Program-made: the position numbers and the translations under genes
Shown: positions 25,017 through 34,228 of the stretch, piece by piece
How positions within the stretch are numbered: position 1 is the first letter of the stretch
Layout: the number at the start of each line of letters is the position of its first letter
Notes under the pieces: model-generated
Databases searched by the model: none
What the model saw: the letters and a program-made list of their open reading frames with translations, nothing else
What the model was told of the DNA's origin: nothing
Virus record (IMG/VR): IMGVR_UViG_3300044712_000257
Location: 1 to 42,129 of that record
Direction: 5' to 3' (one strand)
Length of the DNA stretch: 42,129 nt
DNA from: a virus

Positions 25017-26503
25017 AGAAGATAATTATTATTGGATTATGTTTATTAACAGCAACATCAGCTTATGCAACTAGAGGTGGTAGTTGGAATGAGTTTAGCA
25101 GAGCATTAGCAGATGCGTTTACTGCTGGAATAACAGGACTTACTACTATATCCATGAGTGGACAGCTTACTAATACAGTAGCAGATGGAACTCCTCCTAT
25201 GGTTATTACATCAGGAACTAAAGTAACAAACTTAAATGCAGATAAAACAGACGGAGTAAATATTGCTTCTTTAACAGATACAAGAATGCTTCGTTATAAC
25301 TCAACAGGAACAACTATAGAGAATTCTTCAATAATAGAGGCATCTGGAGCATTGTCTGGAATAACCACGCTATCTGCTTCAGGAGATATTACTAACAATG
25401 GAGATATTAATACTACTAATGTAAGAGTTAATGAAATATTAGGAGCAGATATATTAATAGATGGTGGACTAGAAGCTTGGGATGATGCAGATACTTTGAC
25501 TAACTGGAATGATGGAGATGGTGGTGGTCCAGGTGGAAGTATTGCTAGAGAAGATACAATTATTCATGGTGGAAGTTATTCTTGTAAAATGATTTCAGCA
25601 GTTGGTGGTTCAAGATATATAGCACAAATAAAAACTGGTTTAACAGTAGGAGATACTTATAAAACAAAAGCATGGTTAAGAGATTCCGACAACACTGCAA
25701 GTTTTCAACTTATACTAATGAATGGAGTTATAAGTGTTGATGCTACTCAAATATATAATTTTACTACAGATGTTTGGGTAGATGGAACTGGAGTTGGTGG
25801 TGCAGTTAATCCAGCAGTTGATATAGGTCCTGATAACATGTCTGATACTGGAAATGTTACAACAAGTTTTGTTCAGTATACTTTTGAAAATTTCACAATT
25901 CCAGTAAGTGGAAAAATTGTTCCAGTATTTGCATTAGCTGATGATAGTAAAACTGCGTATATAGATGATATTACAATGCAAAAAGTAACAGCACCTACAT
26001 ACGCTGAATTATTCAACCTTGAAAGTTCACAAGACCCAGCAAGTTATGATGTTAATGATGTTATATTCAAAATAAGGAATACAGGTGGAGCAGGACAGAC
26101 TTGGTTCACATTATATGGTGATGCAACTATAACAACACAAGGTAATCTTGAAGTAGGTGGAGATTTAGTTGTAGCCGATAATCTATCAATGAACTCTGGA
26201 TTTATACAAGGAAGTTGCACAACAGGAATAACTGCTTCTACTACACAAACACAAGGAAATGGAGAGTTATCAAATGAGATAAATGTAATAGCAACTTGTG
26301 CTAACCCTAATGACACAGTTACTTTACCAGCAGCAGTTGCAGGCAGGAGAGTAGTTGTTATTAATAATGGAGCACAGACCGCAAAGATATTCCCTGCAAG
26401 TGGAGATAATTTAGGTGCAGGTGCTGATACGGCAACTACATTAGGAGCTACAAATAATGTTGTATTTCAAGCGTATGATGCAACTAATTGGGAAGTTATA
26501 TAA
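25013..26503 (+). CDS. Second exported fibre protein with carbohydrate-binding-like domain
   Basis: This 496-residue protein has a signal peptide ending T-S-A-Y-A (about residue 19). Residues about 60-130 are fibre-like repeats. Residues about 145-325 look like a CBM4/9-type jelly roll: D-G-G-L-E-A-W with W-N near the start, a G-G-S-Y-S-C-K-M-I strand, and A-Y-I-D-D-I at the end. The C-terminal domain (about 405-496) with L-P-A-A-V-A-G-R-R-V-V-V-I-N-N is shared with the protein at 14657-15733. It is probably a receptor-binding or head-fibre protein. Confidence 0.75.
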   Translation: MKKIIIIGLCLLTATSAYATRGGSWNEFSRALADAFTAGITGLTTISMSGQLTNTVADGTPPMVITSGTKVTNLNADKTDGVNIASLTDTRMLRYNSTGTTIENSSIIEASGALSGITTLSASGDITNNGDINTTNVRVNEILGADILIDGGLEAWDDADTLTNWNDGDGGGPGGSIAREDTIIHGGSYSCKMISAVGGSRYIAQIKTGLTVGDTYKTKAWLRDSDNTASFQLILMNGVISVDATQIYNFTTDVWVDGTGVGGAVNPAVDIGPDNMSDTGNVTTSFVQYTFENFTIPVSGKIVPVFALADDSKTAYIDDITMQKVTAPTYAELFNLESSQDPASYDVNDVIFKIRNTGGAGQTWFTLYGDATITTQGNLEVGGDLVVADNLSMNSGFIQGSCTTGITASTTQTQGNGELSNEINVIATCANPNDTVTLPAAVAGRRVVVINNGAQTAKIFPASGDNLGAGADTATTLGATNNVVFQAYDATNWEVI

Positions 26504-26512
26504 GGAGTAATT

Positions 26513-27430
26513 ATGAATTACGATTTAATATATGGAGTAAATGAAGCTAAAGCATTAGTTGAAAGTCCAGTAATTAATCCTTCTACATATATAGTAGATA
26601 CTGATTTAAGTCTGCCTATAATTAGATGGGTTAGATGGATGAATGCTTCACAGCAATATATTCAGAATCAGATGATTAAAGCTAATGAAGATTATCTTGG
26701 TAAAATGCAGACAATCAATATAGTTAGTGGAACAGATACTTATGCAATAAATGCTGATTCTATTAAGTTAAGATTGATTGAAAGAACAGATACTACTCCA
26801 TACACTAAATTATTACCATTAGGAATAGTTAATCGTAGTCTTATGAATACAGTTCAACCATACAACTATACTAACTGGTTCACTTTCTGGGGAAATAATT
26901 TAATTATAACACCAACACCAACTACTTCTAATACTTTATATGTATGGTATATAAAGAAGATGTGCGACTTGCATTTAGCAGAAGCTAGTAGTGTTGGGGC
27001 AACTAGTATTGTATTTCCTTCTACAACAACTTGGGGTGATATAAGAATACAGAATGACTATTATAATGGTGCTAGATTGCTTGTAGTTAGTGCTACAACT
27101 GGGGCAGGACAGATAGTAGAGATAACAGATTATGATGGTGTTACACGAACTGCTACAGTAGCTTGGGATAGTGCTTATGGTCAGCCAACTGGAACAGTTG
27201 TATATTGTATCTTATCTGAAATACCAGAACAACACGCACAAGTGTTATGGGTTAGAACAGCTATTACATCACAGATAAAAGATAAAGATACTGAATCAAA
27301 TAATTCTTTATTACCATTTTACAATGAAATTGAAAAAGATATGAAGTCATCTTTAGAAGAAAGACAAACTCAAGAAAGCGTTTATGTTAAGACTGTTTAT
27401 AACATAGATGATAATGTTTATTTAATTTAA
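26513..27430 (+). CDS. Head-tail adaptor protein
   Basis: This 305-residue protein has the usual start of phage adaptor or tail-tube proteins. S-L-P-I-I-R-W-V-R-W-M-N precedes an I-V-S-G-T-D-T-Y-A-I-N segment (about 80-91), and a small beta domain is inserted in the middle (about 150-235). The C terminus is helical, as expected for a ring that docks under the portal. It starts behind AAGGAGTAATT. Normally such a gene follows the capsid gene directly; here a 12-kb fibre block intervenes. Confidence 0.75.
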   Translation: MNYDLIYGVNEAKALVESPVINPSTYIVDTDLSLPIIRWVRWMNASQQYIQNQMIKANEDYLGKMQTINIVSGTDTYAINADSIKLRLIERTDTTPYTKLLPLGIVNRSLMNTVQPYNYTNWFTFWGNNLIITPTPTTSNTLYVWYIKKMCDLHLAEASSVGATSIVFPSTTTWGDIRIQNDYYNGARLLVVSATTGAGQIVEITDYDGVTRTATVAWDSAYGQPTGTVVYCILSEIPEQHAQVLWVRTAITSQIKDKDTESNNSLLPFYNEIEKDMKSSLEERQTQESVYVKTVYNIDDNVYLI

Positions 27431-27439
27431 GGAGGAAGT

Positions 27440-27808
27440 ATGTTTATACCATCATTATTTGGAGACCCTAAAAGCGATACAAATACAGATGTTTCAACAG
27501 TAGGAAATACATATGAAACAGTAACTAACGTTTCAGGTAAAGGAATATTTAGTTTAGTAACTGCAACAGCATCAAGTTTAACTCATTTAGTTAAATGCTG
27601 GATTAAGATAACAGTAGATGGTGGAACTGCTTTAGAAATAGATTGTGGGGCATCTGGTGTTCCTAATGTTACAGTTACTAATGGGGTGGCAGATAGTGGA
27701 CTTGCATTAAATTTTATAATATTTTATAGCACATCATTGAAAGTAGAAGCAAAAAATGATACAGATACTAATGCAATATCAGTATCAACTTTTTATACTT
27801 TAGCATAG
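27440..27808 (+). CDS. Short beta-sandwich virion protein, paralogue 1
   Basis: This 122-residue protein begins M-F-I-P-S-L-F-G-D and ends with the pattern T-S-L-K-V-E-A-K-N-D-T-D-T. Its first 43 and last 65 residues match the next protein closely, including D-V-S-T-V-x-x-T-Y-E-T-(V/I)-T-N-V and S-L-K-V-E-A-K-N. It therefore represents the ancestral form without the inserted lectin domain. It starts behind AAGGAGGAAGT. It is probably a tail or capsid decoration subunit. Confidence 0.7.
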   Translation: MFIPSLFGDPKSDTNTDVSTVGNTYETVTNVSGKGIFSLVTATASSLTHLVKCWIKITVDGGTALEIDCGASGVPNVTVTNGVADSGLALNFIIFYSTSLKVEAKNDTDTNAISVSTFYTLA

Positions 27809-27817
27809 GAGATTCAA

Positions 27818-28828
27818 ATGTATATTCCTTTAATGTTTGGAAATGCAAAGAAAGATATAAATTCAGATGTATCAACAGTAACAGATACATATGAAACCAT
27901 TACTAATGTAACTGGTAAAGGATTTTTAAGCAATATAAGTTATGAAACAGCTAATCCAACTACTAAATTATTAGCCCATTTTGATGGAGCTGATGCAGAT
28001 AATTATTGCTATAGTGAGATACCAAATAGACAAATTGCTTCATTTTTTGGAACTGCACAGATTGATACTGCACAGTATAAGTTTGGAACTTCTTCATTAT
28101 TATTAGATGGTAATAGTGATTATATAACTTTTTCTGATAGCGATAATTATAGTTTTGGGGCAGGAGATTTTACTATTGATATGTGGGTAAGGCTAGCAGT
28201 AGAAATACCTGCGGAAAGTAGTTATTCTTTATATTATCAATCAACAGGTAGTCCTACTAATACAGTTTGGCTTCGCTTACAAAGAATAACAGATGGAACA
28301 TATTGGTTATCTTTTAGTGTATATAGTGCAGGAAGTAGTATTTTAAGTATGAGTCCTGTAACTTCCGCTTTTGCTATAAATACATGGTATCACATAGCTG
28401 TAGTTAGAAGTGGAAGTAATGTTACTTTATACAGGGATGGAAATATAGTTGAAACAAAATCTGGGGGCGGTATATTCCCTAATATCGCAAGCACTTTAAA
28501 AATAGGTGCTGCTAGTGGAAATTATTTCAATGGCTGGATAGATGAATTACGAGTAGTTAAAGGAGAAGCAATGTGGGCTACTACATTCACTCCTCCTGTA
28601 GCTGCATATAACTATACAAAAAACTGTATTTTTAAAATAACAGTTGATAGTGGCACTCCAATAGAAATACAGAGTAACACTAATAATATTCCATTAGTAT
28701 ATATGACAAATGGAGCATATGGTAGCGATATATCAACTTTTATACCATTTAAAACATCGCTAAAAGTAGAAGCTAAAAACAATACTGATACAACTCCAGT
28801 ATCAGTAACAACAACTTACACTTTATAA
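27818..28828 (+). CDS. Paralogue 2 with inserted LamG-like lectin domain
   Basis: This 336-residue protein has the same flanks as its neighbour but carries an insertion from about residue 40 to 268. The insert reads as a LamG/concanavalin-A-like jelly roll: L-L-A-H-F-D-G at its start, F-G-x-S-S-L-L-L-D-G, F-T-I-D-M-W-V-R near 122, W-Y-H-I-A-V-V-R-S-G, and G-W-I-D-E-L-R-V at its end. These are hallmark segments of that fold in secreted and phage proteins. It should bind a carbohydrate on the host or in the environment. It follows AGGAGATTCAA. Confidence 0.8.
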   Translation: MYIPLMFGNAKKDINSDVSTVTDTYETITNVTGKGFLSNISYETANPTTKLLAHFDGADADNYCYSEIPNRQIASFFGTAQIDTAQYKFGTSSLLLDGNSDYITFSDSDNYSFGAGDFTIDMWVRLAVEIPAESSYSLYYQSTGSPTNTVWLRLQRITDGTYWLSFSVYSAGSSILSMSPVTSAFAINTWYHIAVVRSGSNVTLYRDGNIVETKSGGGIFPNIASTLKIGAASGNYFNGWIDELRVVKGEAMWATTFTPPVAAYNYTKNCIFKITVDSGTPIEIQSNTNNIPLVYMTNGAYGSDISTFIPFKTSLKVEAKNNTDTTPVSVTTTYTL

Positions 28829-28832
28829 AATT

Positions 28833-30083
28833 ATGACTAAAGTAAATTTGATATTAAAAGAGTTTTTTGGATTACACACAAATAAAGATGTGTTAGATAT
28901 TGAATCTACTAGAACACCAGATTGTGCAAATGTGGCAGTAGAAGAAGATTCAAGTATTAATACTAGACCTGGATTCTCAAGAAAGAACAAAACTGCATAT
29001 GCAGGTGCAATAGTAGGATTATACGATTTAATAAGTATAGAACCAAGCGCTATACAAACTACAAATGGATATAGCAGATATTTGTATAGCAATATAGTTA
29101 ATGGATATTTATATTTTGTTAATCCAACAACTTCTTATAAATTAAATGTGGGTAGGTCTTTAGTTAATCAATTATTACCTACTTGGAGATTATATCCAGC
29201 AGACGATAGAAATGTAAGCTATAGAAGCCCAGTAATAGCAGGAACAACATATACTTCTGTAGTAACGAACACTTCAACTCCAGATGTTAACACTATTAGA
29301 TACAATATAGCTGATATGACTACTAATGCACTAACGCAGAGAGCAACACCAGCTATTGTTTATTCTCCATCAAGTATATTTAATATGCCAGCAGGAACAG
29401 ATTTATATATAGCGTATATGGGAATGGATTTAGGTATGACTACAGCTACTCTGTATATAGATACTATGAACGCTGCACATGGAGCTTATGCTAATGTAAA
29501 AACACAAGCACATGCCACTACTTGTCTATTCAGTTTTTTAAATGTATTGCCTTATGACGCTACGCATATGTATATTACTTATTTTTCAGATACATCTACA
29601 TTACAAATAGGCAATATGACAACAGCAGGAGTAGTATCATTTACTACATATACTGGTGCAAGCTATACAAATATAAACTCAATGGCATTTGCTTTTGTAA
29701 CTCCAAACTTTGCAGGATTTTATTTAAAAACAACAGATTATATATCACATGATTTATATTTCTGTAGTGCTGCAGCTAATGGAACATCACTATCATTAGG
29801 AGCTACTATATTAGATAGTGATATATCATTTGACCCATTAGATGAACAGTTAAATGTAGTATTGCATGGAACTACTCTTTATGTTGCATATTGCACAAAT
29901 AGTGGAGAGTTAAGACTGGGGAGTTGTACTACTACAGGAACTGGATTTAGCTATGAAGTAATTGCTTCAGACAACTGTCATTCTGCACAAACATTTGTAG
30001 TAGGAGATAACTTATATATTACTTATTCCAGTCAAGATATGTCTGGATATAATGTAAATATCTATAGCGAGGAATTAATATGA
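28833..30083 (+). CDS. Tail hub / stopper protein, beta-propeller-like
   Basis: This 416-residue protein starts with F-F-G-L-H-T-N-K-D followed by C-A-N-V-x-V and I-N-T-R-P-G-F. That is the start pattern of podovirus tail tubular B/nozzle proteins (list of N-terminal pins then a propeller). The rest is Thr/Tyr-rich beta strands with repeated blade-like segments such as L-Y-I-A-Y, M-Y-I-T-Y and L-Y-V-A-Y. No good ribosome binding site precedes its ATG. It overlaps the next gene as ATGA, and the pair may represent one ancestral nozzle gene split in two. Confidence 0.7.
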   Translation: MTKVNLILKEFFGLHTNKDVLDIESTRTPDCANVAVEEDSSINTRPGFSRKNKTAYAGAIVGLYDLISIEPSAIQTTNGYSRYLYSNIVNGYLYFVNPTTSYKLNVGRSLVNQLLPTWRLYPADDRNVSYRSPVIAGTTYTSVVTNTSTPDVNTIRYNIADMTTNALTQRATPAIVYSPSSIFNMPAGTDLYIAYMGMDLGMTTATLYIDTMNAAHGAYANVKTQAHATTCLFSFLNVLPYDATHMYITYFSDTSTLQIGNMTTAGVVSFTTYTGASYTNINSMAFAFVTPNFAGFYLKTTDYISHDLYFCSAAANGTSLSLGATILDSDISFDPLDEQLNVVLHGTTLYVAYCTNSGELRLGSCTTTGTGFSYEVIASDNCHSAQTFVVGDNLYITYSSQDMSGYNVNIYSEELI

Positions 30084-32128
30084 CATTAAGATATAAATAT
30101 TCTACCACAAAAGATTTATATTATACATTCACCCAATTGCTTGGTTGGCTATATGAGGTTAATGGCTATGATAGAAATATAGCATATAATGGAAGCACTA
30201 CAAGAAATATGGGTATAAGAATGAATGGAACTGCTCCAACATTCAATGCTAATGTTAATGGTTCATTAACCCCTGGAACTTATTATTATTTTTACACATA
30301 CTATAATTCAGATAGCAATGTAGAAAGTGAACCTTCTGCTACAAGTGCAGCTATGACTGCGGCAGCAAATCCCAATGATGGTATAACTATAAATATACCA
30401 GCTAATGCTTCGGTAGATACTCAAGTAACTAGTGTTTTAGTTTATAGAACAGTATCTGGTGGAAGTTTATTATATTACGAAGATGAAGTTCCATATGACG
30501 GAACTGCTACAACATATAATTCAATTAATGCAGACTCCACATTAGTTACACCTTTTGGGGAGGTTGATTCTACAGGAACAACACAGTTATATACTAATGG
30601 ATTACCTATAACTAGACCATATATCTATACTTGGAATAATAGAGTATGGACTTGGGGAGTGAAAACATACACCACAGGAACAGCTACTGTAACCAATGCT
30701 AATGCTACTGTAACTGGAGTAGGAACTGCTTGGACAGATGGTATGGCAGGAATGCAATTCAGGTCATCTGCTGACGCTAAAGTATATTATGTATTAAGCG
30801 TAAATGTTGCTGCACAAACATTAGTATTAGATTCTGTTTATGAAGGGATTACTGGAACTAAAATCTATGCAATCTATCCAGAAAAAGGATATGTTGAGTT
30901 TTCATATATTGATAGTAGAACTAACTTTATATATCCAGAACAGTTTCCATATTATTATTATCTTCCAGTTGACCCTGATGATGGGAATACAGAAACTGGT
31001 CTTGGTTCTGTAATGAATAAATTGTTACTATGCAAAGATGGTTCTTTATATACAGTATCTGGTGATACTCCTGCTAACTTTGGTGTATTTAAAATAAATT
31101 CTCCAACAGGGTGTGTAGCAGGGAGAACAATAGCCAATGATTCATTAGGCAGAGCTATATTCTTGTCAGATAGAGGTATCTGGATGACAGATGGAGTTAC
31201 TGCTTGGAGCATTAGCAAAGATATAGAAAATATATTTACTCACGAAGGTCAAGCTCCATATTTTATAAATACAAATAAGCTTATTGATTGTCATGCAGTA
31301 TTTGATTCTTCTAAAAATAAGTATTTCTTTTGGCATGCAAGTAGTAATAGTTCTGTATGTAATAAAGTATTAATGGGAGATTTCAATATGCTAGATGGTC
31401 AAGGAAATCCTCAATGGTTCATATTTGATATAGATGCTAATGCAAGTGCTATTGGGTCTGATGCTGATGGCAAAACTTATGTTTATTTTGGTGATGAAGA
31501 TGGATATATTTATAAAATAGATACATCTACCAATGATGGTGCTGGAAGTAGTGTTGCTACTACTCGCAGAGGAACAGTAACAAGTTCAACAGCTAATAGT
31601 TTAACTGATTCTACTGCTACTTTTAATACAGCAGGAGATGGATATAAAAGTTTATATGTATCTATTGTAGCTGGAACTGGTGTTGGGCAAAGAAAGAAAA
31701 TACTTTCTAATACAGCAACAGCTATAACCATTACTACTAATTGGGATACTTCGCTAGATACTACAAGTGTTTATGCAGTAGGTGCAATTAATTCTTATTG
31801 GAGAACTAAATTCTTCACTTTTGATAGTTATAAATATAAGTTAATTAGATATATAAAACTTATATTCAAAAGAGTAACTACAAGTTATGGAATAAGTATA
31901 AATAGATGTGGTGATTACTGTTTAGAAGATAGAGCAGAAACAGATGCAATATATGGTGGGAATGAAACTGTAACTGTAGATATGTATGTTCCACCAGCGT
32001 ATAGGAAAGTATTCTTTTCACCAAATAAGGCTATTGTTCATCAATTAACATTTAGTTTAAATGATGTTGATAGACCATTTAGTATAAAAGAACTTGAAAT
32101 TACTTTGGTTGATAGAGGTAGAGAATGA
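30080..32128 (+). CDS. Tail nozzle protein
   Basis: This 682-residue protein is coupled to the previous gene. It has a fibronectin-like domain at about 58-165 with T-P-G-T-Y-Y-Y-F-Y-T-Y-Y-N. The long propeller-type region contains G-L-G-S-V-M-N-K-L-L-L-C-K-D-G-S-L-Y-T-V, F-L-S-D-R-G-I-W and C-H-A-V-F-D-S-S-K-N-K-Y-F-F. The C-terminal segment is beta-rich, with W-R-T-K-F-F-T-F near 575. The same layout is found in many metagenomic podovirus nozzle proteins. It should form the distal tail tube through which DNA leaves the particle. Confidence 0.7.
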   Translation: MTLRYKYSTTKDLYYTFTQLLGWLYEVNGYDRNIAYNGSTTRNMGIRMNGTAPTFNANVNGSLTPGTYYYFYTYYNSDSNVESEPSATSAAMTAAANPNDGITINIPANASVDTQVTSVLVYRTVSGGSLLYYEDEVPYDGTATTYNSINADSTLVTPFGEVDSTGTTQLYTNGLPITRPYIYTWNNRVWTWGVKTYTTGTATVTNANATVTGVGTAWTDGMAGMQFRSSADAKVYYVLSVNVAAQTLVLDSVYEGITGTKIYAIYPEKGYVEFSYIDSRTNFIYPEQFPYYYYLPVDPDDGNTETGLGSVMNKLLLCKDGSLYTVSGDTPANFGVFKINSPTGCVAGRTIANDSLGRAIFLSDRGIWMTDGVTAWSISKDIENIFTHEGQAPYFINTNKLIDCHAVFDSSKNKYFFWHASSNSSVCNKVLMGDFNMLDGQGNPQWFIFDIDANASAIGSDADGKTYVYFGDEDGYIYKIDTSTNDGAGSSVATTRRGTVTSSTANSLTDSTATFNTAGDGYKSLYVSIVAGTGVGQRKKILSNTATAITITTNWDTSLDTTSVYAVGAINSYWRTKFFTFDSYKYKLIRYIKLIFKRVTTSYGISINRCGDYCLEDRAETDAIYGGNETVTVDMYVPPAYRKVFFSPNKAIVHQLTFSLNDVDRPFSIKELEITLVDRGRE

Positions 32129-32685
32129 AAATAAGTTATCCAGCAGGATTAACTGTAGAACAGCAATTAGAAAGAATTATTAAGTGTTTAAATAATATTA
32201 GCACTGAAAATATTGCTGATGGGTTTGGGCTGTTGCCAGTAGGTGCGATTATAAAATGGAATAATACTATTACTCCAATTCCACCAGGATTTCATTTATG
32301 TAATGGTGAAACAATAAATGGGTTTGTTACTGATGATTTGAGAGATAAATTCGTTATAGGAGCAGGTTCAACTTATGTATGTGCTGCAACTGGTGGTGCT
32401 GCAACTGTTACATTAGATGCAAACACAATACCTGCACATGACCATGGAGCTTCTGGGAGTCATTATCATCAAGTTTATTCAAGGGCAGTTGGTGGTGGAA
32501 TAACACTAGAAAACATTAATTACATAGGACCATATAATAATTCTGCATTAGCTCAAGGAGTATTAGCTAATGCTATTACTGATACAGCAGCAAATCATAC
32601 ACATTCATCTATCGGTGGAGGTCAGCCACATAACAATTTACCACCATATTATGCATTATGTTTTATACAATTTGTAGGTTACTAA
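32125..32685 (+). CDS. Short tail fibre with collar domain
   Basis: This 186-residue protein is a phage tail-collar domain protein. It has P-V-G-A-I-I-K-W near residue 37, I-P-P-G-F-H-L-C-N-G-E at about 52-62 and D-L-R-D-K-F-V-I-G-A-G at about 70-80. The His-rich I-P-A-H-D-H-G and N-H-T-H-S segments (metal-binding pattern of T4 gp12-like fibres) follow. It ends N-N-L-P-P-Y-Y-A-L-C-F-I. A short N-terminal helix probably anchors it to the nozzle. It overlaps the nozzle stop as ATGA. Confidence 0.9.
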   Translation: MKISYPAGLTVEQQLERIIKCLNNISTENIADGFGLLPVGAIIKWNNTITPIPPGFHLCNGETINGFVTDDLRDKFVIGAGSTYVCAATGGAATVTLDANTIPAHDHGASGSHYHQVYSRAVGGGITLENINYIGPYNNSALAQGVLANAITDTAANHTHSSIGGGQPHNNLPPYYALCFIQFVGY

Positions 32686-32701
32686 ACAATAGGAGGATTT
32701 T

Positions 32702-33760
32702 ATGGCTATAACTCAACCTTATGGTTGGACAGACCCAAACACAGGAGAATATATACCATCAGGCAGTGGACACGCACAAGTAGTTGGAGCAATACCAGAC
32801 TGGACTGGTAAAAATATGCCTAATGTAAATGTATCAGTTCCTGGCAAGACTACAGTTAAATATCCAGGAACAGAAGCAGGAAACTTGCAGTATGAGTATC
32901 TTAAAGGCGATATAGCTGCAGCTGGAGAAACAGAACGCAGAGCTTTGGCTAATCAGCAGAAGCAAGTAGATACTGCTAATGCATTAAAGAATGATACTGT
33001 AAATAGCACAGGTTATACTATGTGGAACAATAGGTTAGCTAACTTACAGCCAACATATACACCAGAACTTAAAACGGCTATTAAAGGTCAAGCTAGAGAT
33101 GTATTTGCTGGGCAAGAAGCACAACAGCGTAGAGATATGGTAGCAGGTCAGAATAGAGGTGGTGCAGTTCCTAGCGGCTATCAGCGTATGCAATTAGACG
33201 CTAACCAAAGAGCTAGTGCAGCTGGATTAAATAGAGCATTAACTGAACAAGATGTAACATTTGCTAAACAAGATTATCAAGACCAGATAGATGCACTTAA
33301 ACTTGCAGCAGAAAGAGCAACATTTGATTATGGTTTAAATAGTGCAGTAGCACAGATGTTATGGAATACATATAATGATACTATAGCTAAAACACCAGAG
33401 TATGATATGAATGCAATTAAAGGTATTGGCGAAAGAATGGCTTTACCTCAAGAATACACTATTGATGTAGAGGGTGGTGGCTCTGGTGGAGAAGTCGGTG
33501 GTGGAGAAGGTGGCGGGGAAGGTGGTGGTGGAGGTGGTTCTGGTGGAGGTGGTTCTGGTGGCAGTTCAGGTGGAGGGAATGGTAGTTCTTCAGGATTCAA
33601 TAATCCAACACCTTATATATTAGGAAAGCAAGGATTAAGTAACGCAATCACTTCTTCTGCTCAAGGAACAGGTGTTTCGGCTATAAACAAAGCAGTAAAA
33701 AATATGAATACACAAGGTATGACTTCAGCTCAAATCAAAGCAGCAATAATGGGTAAATAG
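32702..33760 (+). CDS. Probable ejection protein with Gly-rich linker
   Basis: This 352-residue protein has a proline-rich N terminus and a helical Gln/Ala/Arg-rich middle (about 70-245). A Gly/Ser/Glu linker of about 40 residues (about 257-299) and a helical C-terminal domain rich in Ala, Asn and Lys follow. It starts behind AGGAGGATTTT. The position between tail and lysis genes, and the composition, fit internal virion proteins ejected with the DNA. The linker is encoded by the only markedly G-rich DNA in the window. Confidence 0.6.
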   Translation: MAITQPYGWTDPNTGEYIPSGSGHAQVVGAIPDWTGKNMPNVNVSVPGKTTVKYPGTEAGNLQYEYLKGDIAAAGETERRALANQQKQVDTANALKNDTVNSTGYTMWNNRLANLQPTYTPELKTAIKGQARDVFAGQEAQQRRDMVAGQNRGGAVPSGYQRMQLDANQRASAAGLNRALTEQDVTFAKQDYQDQIDALKLAAERATFDYGLNSAVAQMLWNTYNDTIAKTPEYDMNAIKGIGERMALPQEYTIDVEGGGSGGEVGGGEGGGEGGGGGGSGGGGSGGSSGGGNGSSSGFNNPTPYILGKQGLSNAITSSAQGTGVSAINKAVKNMNTQGMTSAQIKAAIMGK

Positions 33761-33769
33761 GAGGTAATT

Positions 33770-34213
33770 ATGGCAATACAAACAGTTCCAGCTTTTAACT
33801 TTAGTCAAGGTTCAAATCCACAGAATGTCTTTAATGCTTATGATAAACAACTAGATAGAGGATTTGAAGGGAATCAGAACTATAGAAAAGATTTATTAGA
33901 AACAGATAAATGGAATGTAGCTAAAGCAGAAGGCAATATGAGGTGGCAGAAAGAGTTTGATGAAGGTGTTAGACAATTTAACGAAGAATTAAAACAAAAA
34001 ATAGCAGAAGCAAAAAGTAAAGAAGAAAGAGATTTTTGGAGTAGTATATTTGAAGTAGCAAGTGGTGCTATTGTTGGTGGCATAACTGGTGGTCCAGTAG
34101 GTGCAGTTGTTGGAGCATTTGGTGGTGGTATTGGCAATAGTGGATGGAACAGTAAACCAAAAGCAGGTAGTTATAATGGAAATACAGCAATTCCTCAACC
34201 AGGAACTTATTAA
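33770..34213 (+). CDS. Probable ejection protein with glycine zipper
   Basis: This 147-residue protein has a charged helical middle (about 40-88) and then a glycine-zipper-like hydrophobic segment, G-A-I-V-G-G-I-T-G-G-P-V-G-A-V-V-G-A (about 98-115). The tail after it is short and polar. Such segments insert in membranes; in podoviruses, ejected internal proteins form a channel across the cell envelope. It starts behind AGGAGGTAATT. Confidence 0.6.
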   Translation: MAIQTVPAFNFSQGSNPQNVFNAYDKQLDRGFEGNQNYRKDLLETDKWNVAKAEGNMRWQKEFDEGVRQFNEELKQKIAEAKSKEERDFWSSIFEVASGAIVGGITGGPVGAVVGAFGGGIGNSGWNSKPKAGSYNGNTAIPQPGTY

Positions 34214-34228
34214 TACTAGGAGGTAGTT

